Shown here piece after piece: positions 51,639-60,707 of a stretch of 64,000 nucleotides of DNA. The DNA is from an uncultured Atopobiaceae bacterium (GTDB lineage Bacteria > Actinomycetota > Coriobacteriia > Coriobacteriales > Atopobiaceae). The stretch lies in contig CALUNW010000006.1 in NCBI GenBank assembly GCA_944322145.1, positions 152,014 to 216,013 of the forward strand, read 5' to 3'. Position 1 is the first letter of the stretch, and each line of letters begins with the position of its first letter. The notes beneath the pieces were generated by a model. It was not told where the DNA came from. It saw nothing but the letters and a program-made list of their open reading frames with translations, and did not search any database. The position numbers were made by a program, and so were the translations under genes.

Positions 51639-53684
51639 TTAGCGAGAAGTACCTCGCGGACGGTTGCCTCGCACGAGCGCGAGGTCGATCTGCCCGCGCG
51701 CGACGTTGGTTCCCGTGACCTCCACGGCAACGCGGCGGCCGAGACCCCAGACCTCTCCGGACTCCTCGCCCGTGAGCGTCATGCGCGCCTCGTCGTACGA
51801 GAACCACTCCCCGCCAAGCGAGCGTATAGGGACGAGCCCCTCGGCGCAGGTGTCGTCGAGCGTCACGAACACGCCGAAGCTCGCACACCCCGAGATCACA
51901 CCCGAGAAGCGCTCGCCCACGTGGTCCGAGAAGAGCTCGGCCATCTTGATCTTCTGCGATGCGCGACCGGCGGCGTCCGCCGCGCGCTCCCTCTCGGAGC
52001 AGGACCGGCACAGCTGAGGAAGCGCGGCCGCCTGGGCGCGCATCGCCGCACCCTCGGCCTCCCCGCGCAGCAGGGCCTTGAGCGCGCGGTGCACGAGCAC
52101 GTCGGGGTAGCGGCGGATGGGCGAGGTGAAGTGGCAGTACGCAGGCGCGCCGAGCGCATAGTGCCCCTCGTTGGAGGGCAGGTAGACCGCCCGACGCTGC
52201 GCCCTCAGAAGCAGGGCGTTTGCCGAGGCCGCCGCACTCGTTCCCCGCGCCCGCTCGAGCACGGACCGAATGGCGAAGGGGCTGCCGGCGAGCAGGGCGG
52301 CGACATCGCCCTGCCCCAGGACGCCGAGCTCGCGCAGAGGCTGCACGCAGGCCTTGAGGTCGTCGGCGATCGGGGGCTCGTGGACGCGATAGGCGGCAGG
52401 GGCCTCGACGTCGGCGAGACGCTTGGCGACGCACTCGTTGGCGAGCAGCATCGCCTCCTCGATGAGCCCGGTCGCGCGCGTGCGGCGGCGCACGGCGACG
52501 CCCGTGGGGCGCCCGCCCTCGTCGAGCGTCACCTTGGCCTCGACCGTCTCAAAGTCGATGGCCCCTCGCTCCTCGCGCACGCGCTCTCTCAGGGAGCGCA
52601 CCTCGTCGAGCACGCCCAGCATCTCCGCCACCTCGCCCGCGAGGCCTGGGGCGCACGGCAGCCCCGCCTCCCCGACGCGCCCCTCGAGCACGGCGTCCAC
52701 CAGATCGTAGTCCAGGCGCGCCGCAGACCGGATGGCGGAGGAGCACATGCGCGCCCTGACGACCCTGCCGCGAGCGTCGAGCCTCATGAGCACGCTCATG
52801 GCGAGCCGGTCCTCCCCCGGCCGAAGGGAGCACACGTCGTTCGAGAGCCGCTCGGGAAGCATGGGGATGACGCGATCGACGAGATAGGCAGAGCAGGTGC
52901 GCCGCTTGGCCTCGTTGTCGATTGGGTCATCCGGGAGCACATAGCGCGTGACGTCGGCGATGTGTACGCCAAGCTCGAAGCCCCCGTCCACGCGCCGCGC
53001 GCTCACCGCGTCGTCGAAGTCGCGCGCATCGACGGGGTCGATCGTCACGCAGAGGTCGTCGCGCAGGTCGCGCCGCGCAGGCTCCGCGGCAAGCGCGCCG
53101 TCGACGTCGGCCCTGATCTTCTCGGCACGGTCCAGGACGGCGCGGGAGAACGGGCCCGGGAGGCCGTAGGAGGCAACGACCGCCTCGATGTTGAGGTCAA
53201 GGTCGTCCGGGGCGCCGACGCGGCGCTCCACGGTCACGACGGCAGAGCTCTTGCGCGTGGGGTACTCCGTGATGCGCGCGAGCACGACGTCCCCCTCGCC
53301 CAGTCCCAGTCGCTCGGCGCAGGGGTCCTCCGGAACGACGAAGAAGTCATGCCCGAGGCGCGCGTCGAGGGGCGTCACGACGCCCAGTGGACCGGCCTGA
53401 GAGTACGTGCCGAGCAGCGTGGTCACCGCGCGCTGAAGCACCGAGCGCACGACCGCCCGCGGTGCCCGTCCGCGCTGCTCGACGAGGGCGACCTCGACCT
53501 CGTCCCCGTTCATCGCCTCGCGCTGCCCGTGACGGACGAGCTCGAACTCCCCCTCCGCCGTCTCGACGTGGGCAGCCCCGGGACTCGATACCACGAGCGT
53601 GCCCGTGAGCGTGCGGCTGCGCCGCCGCGGGCCACACGAACGGCCACGCCTTCTGCCGCCGTGATGCGGACGACCCCTGCCCAT
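51639..53684 (-). CDS. rnr: Ribonuclease R family exoribonuclease
   Basis: 681 residues. A basic N-terminal lead (GRGRPHHGGRRRGRSCGPRRR) and cold-shock domains precede the RNB domain with the catalytic DPVDARDFDDAVSAR and VHIADVTRYV, then HFTSPIRRYPDVLVHR, and a C-terminal S1 domain (GERFSGVISGCASFGVFVTLDD). It degrades structured RNA 3' to 5', including tmRNA-tagged messages. The ATG at 53684 is preceded by GAGGGGAGGCGC. Confidence 0.95.
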   Translation of the reverse strand: MGRGRPHHGGRRRGRSCGPRRRSRTLTGTLVVSSPGAAHVETAEGEFELVRHGQREAMNGDEVEVALVEQRGRAPRAVVRSVLQRAVTTLLGTYSQAGPLGVVTPLDARLGHDFFVVPEDPCAERLGLGEGDVVLARITEYPTRKSSAVVTVERRVGAPDDLDLNIEAVVASYGLPGPFSRAVLDRAEKIRADVDGALAAEPARRDLRDDLCVTIDPVDARDFDDAVSARRVDGGFELGVHIADVTRYVLPDDPIDNEAKRRTCSAYLVDRVIPMLPERLSNDVCSLRPGEDRLAMSVLMRLDARGRVVRARMCSSAIRSAARLDYDLVDAVLEGRVGEAGLPCAPGLAGEVAEMLGVLDEVRSLRERVREERGAIDFETVEAKVTLDEGGRPTGVAVRRRTRATGLIEEAMLLANECVAKRLADVEAPAAYRVHEPPIADDLKACVQPLRELGVLGQGDVAALLAGSPFAIRSVLERARGTSAAASANALLLRAQRRAVYLPSNEGHYALGAPAYCHFTSPIRRYPDVLVHRALKALLRGEAEGAAMRAQAAALPQLCRSCSERERAADAAGRASQKIKMAELFSDHVGERFSGVISGCASFGVFVTLDDTCAEGLVPIRSLGGEWFSYDEARMTLTGEESGEVWGLGRRVAVEVTGTNVARGQIDLALVRGNRPRGTSR

Positions 53685-53738
53685 GTGCGCCTCCCCTCGC
53701 GTTGTTTTCTCGATGGTACCCCACGGGCGGGACAAAAA

Positions 53739-53767
53739 GGCCCGGCCCCGCGTCGCGGGGCCGGGCC
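53739..53767 (-). terminator. Terminator of ftsE-ftsX
   Basis: Minus strand: GGCCCGGCCCCGCG / CGCGGGGCCGGGCC nearly perfect 14-bp stem, followed by TTTTTG. Lies 36 bases after the ftsX stop. Confidence 0.9.
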
Positions 53768-53802
53768 AAGATGGAACCCGTGAGGGGCTGTCGCCCTTCT
53801 CG

Positions 53803-54729
53803 CTACACCTTGAGGTAGCGCCTCATGGCGATTGCCGACCCAAACAGGCCGATGATGACACCGATGAGGAGCAGGCCCGCAAAGCAGACATAGAGCGTCG
53901 CGGCCGGGATCTCAAAGGCGAGGAACGAGAGGTTGCGCTGAAGCTCGGGCAGGAGCGTGTTCGCGCCCACCGCGAGCGCCGCAATGGCGAGCAGGGCGCC
54001 GATGACCGCCTCGACCGTGCCCTCCATGATGAAGGGGCCGCGGATGAAGCTGTTGGACGCGCCGACGAGGCGCATGATGCCGATCTCGCGACGACGCGCG
54101 GTGATCGCCAGCCTGATCGTGTTGTTGATGAACACGAAGGCGACGAAGGTGAGCAGGATCACGAGGGCAACCGCGGCGATGCGGATGTAGCTCGCGACGC
54201 TCAGAAGGCGCTCGACGGTTCCCTGGCCGTACTGGACGTCGCCCGCGGGGTTGTCCGGGTCGTCGCAGATCTCGGCGAAGGCGGGGTCGTCCATGATGCG
54301 CTCGGCGGTGGCCTCCACCTGCTGGGCCTCGACGACCCTGACGACCAGCGAGGCGGGCAGGGGGTTCTCGCCGTCAAGCGCGGTCACCGCGTCTGCGGCG
54401 TTGCGGTTTGACATGGAGGTGCGGAACTCCTCGAGCGCCTCGTCCTTGGTCTTGTAGCTGACGGACTCGACGTTCTCCCAGCTCTCGATCTCGGCCTGAT
54501 AGGCCTCGACGTCGCTCTGGCTGGCCTCGTCAGAGAGGAAGGCCTGAATGGTCACCTGGTCCTCGACGCCGCCGATCATGCTGTTGAGCATCACGGAGCC
54601 AAGGACGAAGAGTCCGATGATGAACAGGGACAGGAAGATCGTGACCACGGCACCGAGCACCGTCGTCCAGTTGCGACGGAAGTGGTGACCGCACTCGCGA
54701 AGAGAATAGCCGATGTTAGAGGGCGCCAT
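53803..54729 (-). CDS. ftsX: Cell-division protein FtsX
   Basis: 308 residues. N-terminal membrane helix (VLGAVVTIFLSLFIIGLFVLG), a large outer loop, then three membrane helices. NNTIRLAITARRREIGIMRLVGAS is the conserved cytoplasmic coupling segment. With FtsE it activates peptidoglycan hydrolases at the division site. It overlaps ftsE by 14 bases. Confidence 0.95.
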   Translation of the reverse strand: MAPSNIGYSLRECGHHFRRNWTTVLGAVVTIFLSLFIIGLFVLGSVMLNSMIGGVEDQVTIQAFLSDEASQSDVEAYQAEIESWENVESVSYKTKDEALEEFRTSMSNRNAADAVTALDGENPLPASLVVRVVEAQQVEATAERIMDDPAFAEICDDPDNPAGDVQYGQGTVERLLSVASYIRIAAVALVILLTFVAFVFINNTIRLAITARRREIGIMRLVGASNSFIRGPFIMEGTVEAVIGALLAIAALAVGANTLLPELQRNLSFLAFEIPAATLYVCFAGLLLIGVIIGLFGSAIAMRRYLKV

Positions 54730-55702
54730 AGTAGCCGTAGCCTCCCCTCTCCTGGTCGCGCACGATGTGACCGGCCTCGAGCGCGATGACGCGCCTGCGC
54801 ATGGAGTCGACCATCTCGCGGTCGTGGGTCGCCATGATGACCGTGGTGCCGGCGCGGTTGATGCGATCGAGCAGCTTCATGATGCCAAGCGAGATGGCCG
54901 GGTCGAGGTTGCCCGTCGGCTCGTCGCAGACGAGCAGCGGGGGACGGTTGACCATGGCGCGGGCAACGGAGACGCGCTGCTGCTCGCCACCGGAAAGCTG
55001 GTCGGGGAAGTGCTTCATGCGCTCGCCGAGGCCCACGAGGCGCAGAACCTCGGGAACCTGGGCATTGATGACGGACTTGGGCTTGCCGATGCACTCGAGT
55101 GCAAACGCCACGTTCTCGTAGACCGTCTTGTCGGGGAGCAGCTTGAAGTCCTGGTAGACGGTGCCGATCTGACGACGAAGGTATGGAACCTTGCGGTTGC
55201 GCATCTTGGTGAGGTCCTGGCCGGCAACGATCACCTGACCGGAGGTGGCGCGCAGCTCGCGCGTGATGAGGCGCAGAAGCGACGACTTGCCGGACCCCGA
55301 GTGGCCGACGACAAAGACGAACTCGCCGGGGTAGATGTCGAGGCTGACGTCATCGAGTGCGGGCTTGTTGGGCTGGGCCGGGTAGATGAGTGTGACGTTT
55401 TTGAACGAAACGGTCGGAGTGCCGGTGCGCGAGACCACGGGCGCCTCCTCGCCCGCGAGGGGCGCAAAGACGCTCGTGAAGCCTGGCTGGTCGGCGGGGT
55501 CGACGGGTTCGCTGGCGGTGACGGCATGGACTTCCTCGAGACCGTCGTCCTCCGTCTCGGCGAGATCGGCCGGGGCCTCGGAAAGCGCCTCGACGCCCTC
55601 GTCGGAGGGGGCTACTTCCAGCGGAGCCACGTCAGAGACGACGTCGAGCTGCTCGTCTTCCTCCGAACCCTGTCGCTCAGTGCTGCGAAAGTGACTGGCC
55701 AC
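54716..55702 (-). CDS. ftsE: Cell-division ATPase FtsE with a 95-residue acidic N-terminal extension
   Basis: 328 residues against about 230 for ordinary FtsE. The ABC domain starts at TPTVSFKNVTLIYP (about 96), with Walker A GHSGSGKSS near 134, signature LSGGEQQRV, Walker B LLVCDEPTGNLDP. The first 95 residues are Glu/Asp/Ala/Pro/Val-rich, probably disordered, and have no counterpart in the family. The GTG start at 55702 is supported by AAGGAG; there is no good start nearer the domain. The extension may bind a division protein. Upstream, a 133-base gap separates it from the YitT gene; 55703-55835 shows nothing else. Confidence 0.93.
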   Translation of the reverse strand: MASHFRSTERQGSEEDEQLDVVSDVAPLEVAPSDEGVEALSEAPADLAETEDDGLEEVHAVTASEPVDPADQPGFTSVFAPLAGEEAPVVSRTGTPTVSFKNVTLIYPAQPNKPALDDVSLDIYPGEFVFVVGHSGSGKSSLLRLITRELRATSGQVIVAGQDLTKMRNRKVPYLRRQIGTVYQDFKLLPDKTVYENVAFALECIGKPKSVINAQVPEVLRLVGLGERMKHFPDQLSGGEQQRVSVARAMVNRPPLLVCDEPTGNLDPAISLGIMKLLDRINRAGTTVIMATHDREMVDSMRRRVIALEAGHIVRDQERGGYGYYGAL

Positions 55703-55835
55703 AGAAGCTCCTTTTCTTGTGCTCAAGATGGGCAGATACGGGCCACAGTCTAGCAAAACCCCAGCATTTCTCGGCCGGAGGAGGGGTCAGGCTCATCCAT
55801 TTGCAGAAGCTCCCCACATGAGGGGCGCACGGAGG

Positions 55836-56711
55836 CTACTTCTCTATCTGGCGGAACCCCTCGCCAAAGACCTCATGGACCTCGGAGATGATGACGATCG
55901 CCTCGGGGTCGACCTCCGCGACGATCTGCTTGAGACGCATGCTCTCAGAGCGGCCCAGCACGCAGAGAAGAACGGGCCTGCTGTTGCCGCTCCAGACCCC
56001 GCGCGCCTGCAGCTCGGTGCAGCCGCGGTTGAGCGTGTAGAGAATCTCGTTGGCGATGCGGTCGTGCTCGGTCGAGATGATATAGGCGGCACGGGCGGAC
56101 CGAGGTCCGTCCACGACGGCGTCGATGACCTTTCCGCAGATGAACATTGCGACGGCAGCATAGAGCGCCTGCTCGACCGAGAAGACCGTTGCGGAGAAGG
56201 CGATGATGACGCCGTCGACGATGATCACGGCAGTGCCCACGGGCATGCCGGTCTTTCTCGCCAGAATCTGCGAGACGATGTCGGTGCCGCCCGTGTTCCC
56301 GCCCGACCTGAAGACGAGGCCCAGGCCCACGCCGGTGACCACGCCGCCCCACAGGGCGCACAGCAGGAGGTCGCCCTCTCCCCCGAGCACGGGCACCACG
56401 GGCGCGAGCAGGTCCGTGAGCAGGCCGCAGGCGATGATGCCCCCCACGGTGCGCACGATGTAGCCCCGGTCGCCGGAGCGCACCACCAACGCGAGAAGGA
56501 CCACGTTCATCACGATGGTCTGAAGGCCGACCGGAAGGTAGAACCCCAGGTTGTCGGCAATCGCATAGAAGACCGTGGCGAGGCCGGTCACGCCGCCCGC
56601 GGCGAGGCCGTTGGGTATCTCGAACATGTCGACGCCCACGGCGAAGATGAGCGAGCCGGCGACTATCAGGAAGGCGTCGTGGAGCACCGTCCTCCACGGG
56701 ACGGCGCTCAC
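55836..56711 (-). CDS. YitT-family membrane protein
   Basis: 291 residues. Five membrane helices in the N-terminal 170 residues (for example FLIVAGSLIFAVGVDMF and VGGIIACGLLTDLLAPVVPV), then the cytoplasmic DUF2179 domain (ARAAYIISTEHDRIANEILYTLNRGCTEL ... LCVLGRSESMRLKQIV). Function unknown. The ATG overlaps the prfB TGA (ATGA). Confidence 0.9.
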   Translation of the reverse strand: MSAVPWRTVLHDAFLIVAGSLIFAVGVDMFEIPNGLAAGGVTGLATVFYAIADNLGFYLPVGLQTIVMNVVLLALVVRSGDRGYIVRTVGGIIACGLLTDLLAPVVPVLGGEGDLLLCALWGGVVTGVGLGLVFRSGGNTGGTDIVSQILARKTGMPVGTAVIIVDGVIIAFSATVFSVEQALYAAVAMFICGKVIDAVVDGPRSARAAYIISTEHDRIANEILYTLNRGCTELQARGVWSGNSRPVLLCVLGRSESMRLKQIVAEVDPEAIVIISEVHEVFGEGFRQIEK

Positions 56712-57823
56712 AGCGCCTGCTCCTCGCCCACGGACCAGCGATGGTAGCCGATGACAAACCGGTCGAGGTCGCCGTCCTTGAGCACGGAGTCGACGTTGCT
56801 GGTCTCCACGCCGGTGCGCAGGTCCTTGACGAGCTGGTACGGATAGAGGACGTAGCTCCTGATCTGGTTGCCAAAGCCGATGTCGCGCTTGGGCCCGCGC
56901 AGATCGTCGAGCTCCTCGGCCCGACGGGCGAGCTCCATCTCATAGAGACGGCTCCTGAGGACGTTCATCGCAAACGCCTTGTTCTGGAGCTGGCTGCGCT
57001 CGTTCTGGCAGGTCACAACGATGCCGGTGGGAAGGTGCGTGATGCGGACCGCAGAGTCCGTGGTGTTGACGCCCTGGCCGCCGTGACCCGAGGCATGGTA
57101 CACGTCGACGCGCAGGTCGTTGGGGTCAATCTCCACCTCCACGTCATCGGGCAGAACGGGGAGCACCTCCACGCCGGCAAAGGTGGTCTGCCGGCGCTTC
57201 TTGGCATCGGTCGGCGATATGCGGACAAGCCGGTGAACGCCCTGCTCGGCGCGGAGCATGCCGTAGGCGTTGCGCCCGCTCACCGTGAAGGTGGCGCGGT
57301 CGAGCCCGATGACCTCGCCGGGCTCCGCATCGTTGACCGTCACCTTCCACCCGCGGCGGTCGCAGTAGCGCTGGTACATGCGGAACAGCATCTCGCACCA
57401 GTCCTGCGCCTCGAGACCGCCCTGGCCGGGCGTCACGGTGACGATGGCGTCCCCGTGGTCGAGGTCATCGGTGAACCAGCTCGAGAGCTCCAGCTCGGAC
57501 AGGTCGCTTTCCAGGGACTCCACGAGGCTCACCGCCTCGGCGAGCAGGTCCTCGTCGCCCGTCTCCTCGCCGAGCTCGAAGGCGGCCTTGGCGTCCTCGA
57601 GCTTGGCGCGGGCGTCGTCAATGCCGCGCACGTCATCGCGGGCGGCGGCGAGCCGCTCCATCGTCGCGCGGGCGGCATCGGCGTCATTCCAGAAGTCAGG
57701 TCGCGCGCTGAGGCCCTCGAGCTCCTCGATCACGCGCCTTTTCTCCTCGAGGTGCAGATAGCCCTCGACCTCGCCGAGACGAGCGTCCAGAGACTCGAAG
57801 CCCTGGGGCAGTGCGTCCGCCAT
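56708..57823 (-). CDS. prfB: Peptide chain release factor 2
   Basis: 371 residues. The GGQ motif that triggers hydrolysis is at 248-250 (GHGGQGVNTTDS). The loop that reads the stop codon is normally Ser-Pro-Phe in RF2; here it reads S203-P204-T205 (VRISPTDAKKRRQTTF). No in-frame TGA and no frameshift site is present, so RF2 autoregulation by frameshifting is absent. The ATG directly follows the secA TAG. RF2 acts on UGA and UAA; many genes in this window end in TGA. The change is discussed in the findings. Confidence 0.96.
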   Translation of the reverse strand: MADALPQGFESLDARLGEVEGYLHLEEKRRVIEELEGLSARPDFWNDADAARATMERLAAARDDVRGIDDARAKLEDAKAAFELGEETGDEDLLAEAVSLVESLESDLSELELSSWFTDDLDHGDAIVTVTPGQGGLEAQDWCEMLFRMYQRYCDRRGWKVTVNDAEPGEVIGLDRATFTVSGRNAYGMLRAEQGVHRLVRISPTDAKKRRQTTFAGVEVLPVLPDDVEVEIDPNDLRVDVYHASGHGGQGVNTTDSAVRITHLPTGIVVTCQNERSQLQNKAFAMNVLRSRLYEMELARRAEELDDLRGPKRDIGFGNQIRSYVLYPYQLVKDLRTGVETSNVDSVLKDGDLDRFVIGYHRWSVGEEQAL

Positions 57824-60592
57824 CTATGCGTTCCTGCCGTGGCAGTTCTTGAACTTCTTGCCGCTGCCGCACGGGCAGGGGTCGTTGCGCCCCACGCCCA
57901 CATAGGGATCGGGGTCGTCAGACTTGCGATAGGTCAGGGGCTTGCCGGCGCCCGGCTGGCCGCCCTGGGCGGCTCCGGGGGCAATCCCCGCTCCCGGCTG
58001 CGGCGCGATGCGCGCCCCACGGGCCCCGTCGGCCTCCGCAGGGCCGGAGTAGCGTGCGCCACGCAGCTGGTCGGGAATCTCGTCGGCGGGCGCTGCCTGC
58101 TGGGGCGCGGGCTTCACGACGACCTCGAGGCGCAGGATGGTGCGCAGGAAGTCCTCGTACATCGTGGAGACGAGCTCGGCGAAGGCGGCGTACGCCTCGC
58201 CCTTGTACTCGACCAGCGGGTCGCGCTGACCAAAGCCGCGCAGGCCGATGCCGGTCTTGAGATAGTCCATCTCCTGGAGGTACGCCATCCAGCGCGTGTC
58301 GATGACGCGCAGCATGACCTGAGCGGCGAGGGCGTGCATCGCCTCGTCGCCGAGATGCTCGGACTTCTCGGCGAAGCAGGAGCGGACGAAGTCGACGACG
58401 GTCTGGATGACCTCCTCGGGCTCGGGGTCCTCCTCCGGATCGACCGTGGGAAGGTCCTTGCGACCGGTAAGCTCGCCGAGCCACAGGGAGAGGCCGCGCG
58501 CGTCCCACTTCTCCCCACGGTCCTGGGGCGCGAAGCCGCGCACCTCGCGCTCGACCGTGTCGTGCGTGACCTCGTCGATGTGGGCCATCAGGTCCTTGCC
58601 GTCGAGGATCTTGTTGCGCTCCTCGTAGATGACCTGACGCTGCGTGTTCATGACGTTGTCGTAGTCAAGGACGTTCTTGCGCATCGAGAAGTTGATCTCC
58701 TCGATCTTGCGCTGTGCGCTCTCGACCGCCTTGGTGACCATCTTGGCCTGGATGGGCATGTCGTCGGGCATCTCGTACTTCTGCATCATCGCCGAGATGC
58801 GATCCATGCGATCGCCGCCGAACAGGCGCATGAGGTCGTCCTCGAGCGAGAGGTAGAACTGGGTCTCGCCCGGGTCGCCCTGACGGCCGGAGCGGCCGCG
58901 GAGCTGGTTGTCGATGCGACGGCTCTCGTGGCGCTCGGTGCCGATGACGCACAGGCCGCCGGCAGCGAGAACGTGCCCCTTCTCGGCATCGCAGATCGCG
59001 TTTGCGCGCTCGAGCGCCGCGTCGCGCTGCTCGGCGGTGGCCTCCTCGGGGTCGACGCCCTCCTCGCGCAGGAAGTCCTGGGCGATGAGCTCTGCGTTTC
59101 CGCCGAGCAGGATGTCCGTGCCGCGGCCGGCCATGTTGGTCGCGATGGTCACGGCGCCCTCGCGACCCGCCTGCGCGACGATCTGGGCCTCGCGCTCGTG
59201 GAACTTGGCATTGAGGACGTTGTGCTTGATGCCCCGCTTGTCGAGGATGCGGGAGAGGCGCTCGGAGTTCTCGATGGAGACGGTGCCCACCAGAACCGGC
59301 TGGCCCTTGGCGTGACGCTCCACGACGTCATCGGCCACCGCCTTGAACTTGGCGTCCACGGTGCGGTAGACGAGGTCGTCGTGGTCGATTCGGGCAACCG
59401 GCTTGTTGGGCGGGATGACCTGGACGGGAATGTGGTAGACCTCGCGGAACTCGGCGTCCTCGGTCATGGCCGTGCCCGTCATGCCGGAGAGCTTGTCGTA
59501 CATGAGGAAGTAGTTCTGGAGCGTGATGGTGGCGAGCGTCTGGTTCTCCTCGCGGACGTTGACGCCCTCTTTTGCCTCGATGGCCTGATGGAGGCCCTCG
59601 GAGTAGCGCCTGCCCTCCATGATGCGGCCGGTGAACTCGTCGACGATCTTGACCTCGCCGTCAAGCACCACGTACTGCTGGTCGCGATGGAACATGTACT
59701 CGGCCTTGAGCGCCTGCTGGAGATGGTTGACGAGCTGGCCGGACACGTCGGCGTAGATGTCCTCGATGCCGAGCGAGCGCTCGACCTTCTCGAGGCCCTC
59801 GTCGGTGGTTGCGATGGTGTGCTTGGCCTCGTCCATCGTATAGTCGACCTCGGGGATGAGGCCGCGAACGGCACGTGCGAAGTCCTTGTACGTGCTCGCG
59901 GACTTGCTGCCGGCGCCCGAGATGATCAGCGGCGTGCGGGCCTCGTCGATGAGAATGGAGTCCGCCTCGTCGACGATGGCGTAGAAGTGGCCCCTCTGGA
60001 CCCTCATGCTCGGGCGCGTGACCATGTTGTCGCGCAGGTAGTCAAAGCCGAACTCGGAGTTCGTGCCGTACGTGATGTCAGCCTCGTAGGCGGGCTTCTT
60101 CAGCGGGAGGCGCATGCCGTTCTGAATGAGGCCGACGGACATGCCGAGATACCGATAGATGCGACCCATCCACTCGCTGTCTCGCTTGGCCAGGTAGTCG
60201 TTGACGGTGACGACGTGGACGCCCTTGCCCGGGATGGCGTTGAGATAGGCAGCCAGGGTGCAGACGAGCGTCTTGCCCTCGCCCGTCTTCATCTCTGCGA
60301 TGGTCCCGCGATGAAGCGCGATGGCGCCGATGATCTGCACGTCGAAGTGACGCATGCCCGTCGTGCGCCTCGACGCCTCGCGAACCGCCGCAAAGGCCTC
60401 GGGCAGCAGGTCGTCAAGAGACTCTCCCTGCGCGTAGCGCTCGCGGAACGTCGCGGTGATGCCACGAAGCTCCTCCTCGCTCATGGCCATGAACCTCGGC
60501 TCAAGCTCGTTCACCTGAGCGGTAATGCGTTCGAACTCCTTGAGGTCCTTGTCCGAGCCGATGGACAGGAGCTTGGAGAGAAAGTTAGGCAT
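57824..60592 (-). CDS. secA: Preprotein translocase ATPase SecA
   Basis: 922 residues. Walker A MKTGEGKTLV, DEADSILIDEARTPLIISG, the second ATPase half GRGTDILLGGNAE and GRSGRQGDPGETQFYLSLED, and the C-terminal zinc motif NDPCPCGSGKKFKNCHG are all present. It drives export through SecYEG. The ATG at 60592 follows GGGGAG; the longer frame to 60682 is not supported. 115 bases separate it from the BTAD regulator gene, with no evident terminator. Operon with prfB. Confidence 0.97.
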   Translation of the reverse strand: MPNFLSKLLSIGSDKDLKEFERITAQVNELEPRFMAMSEEELRGITATFRERYAQGESLDDLLPEAFAAVREASRRTTGMRHFDVQIIGAIALHRGTIAEMKTGEGKTLVCTLAAYLNAIPGKGVHVVTVNDYLAKRDSEWMGRIYRYLGMSVGLIQNGMRLPLKKPAYEADITYGTNSEFGFDYLRDNMVTRPSMRVQRGHFYAIVDEADSILIDEARTPLIISGAGSKSASTYKDFARAVRGLIPEVDYTMDEAKHTIATTDEGLEKVERSLGIEDIYADVSGQLVNHLQQALKAEYMFHRDQQYVVLDGEVKIVDEFTGRIMEGRRYSEGLHQAIEAKEGVNVREENQTLATITLQNYFLMYDKLSGMTGTAMTEDAEFREVYHIPVQVIPPNKPVARIDHDDLVYRTVDAKFKAVADDVVERHAKGQPVLVGTVSIENSERLSRILDKRGIKHNVLNAKFHEREAQIVAQAGREGAVTIATNMAGRGTDILLGGNAELIAQDFLREEGVDPEEATAEQRDAALERANAICDAEKGHVLAAGGLCVIGTERHESRRIDNQLRGRSGRQGDPGETQFYLSLEDDLMRLFGGDRMDRISAMMQKYEMPDDMPIQAKMVTKAVESAQRKIEEINFSMRKNVLDYDNVMNTQRQVIYEERNKILDGKDLMAHIDEVTHDTVEREVRGFAPQDRGEKWDARGLSLWLGELTGRKDLPTVDPEEDPEPEEVIQTVVDFVRSCFAEKSEHLGDEAMHALAAQVMLRVIDTRWMAYLQEMDYLKTGIGLRGFGQRDPLVEYKGEAYAAFAELVSTMYEDFLRTILRLEVVVKPAPQQAAPADEIPDQLRGARYSGPAEADGARGARIAPQPGAGIAPGAAQGGQPGAGKPLTYRKSDDPDPYVGVGRNDPCPCGSGKKFKNCHGRNA

Positions 60593-60707
60593 GCGACTCC
60601 CCTGCAGTAGATCCAGGCGTGGCCCCAATGGCACACTCATGTTCACCACTTTACCCATCGCCGACTTGGCCGAGGTCCACACCTCCCTCTCTCACCAAAA
60701 GCGCACT

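Noticed and set aside
56708..57823. Programmed frameshift in prfB
   Set aside because: No in-frame TGA or CTTTGA-like slip site near codon 25; the frame is open throughout.
56741..60610. 1289-codon open frame on the plus strand
   Set aside because: It is antisense to prfB and secA, both of which have full family motifs; long antisense frames arise from GC-rich codon use.
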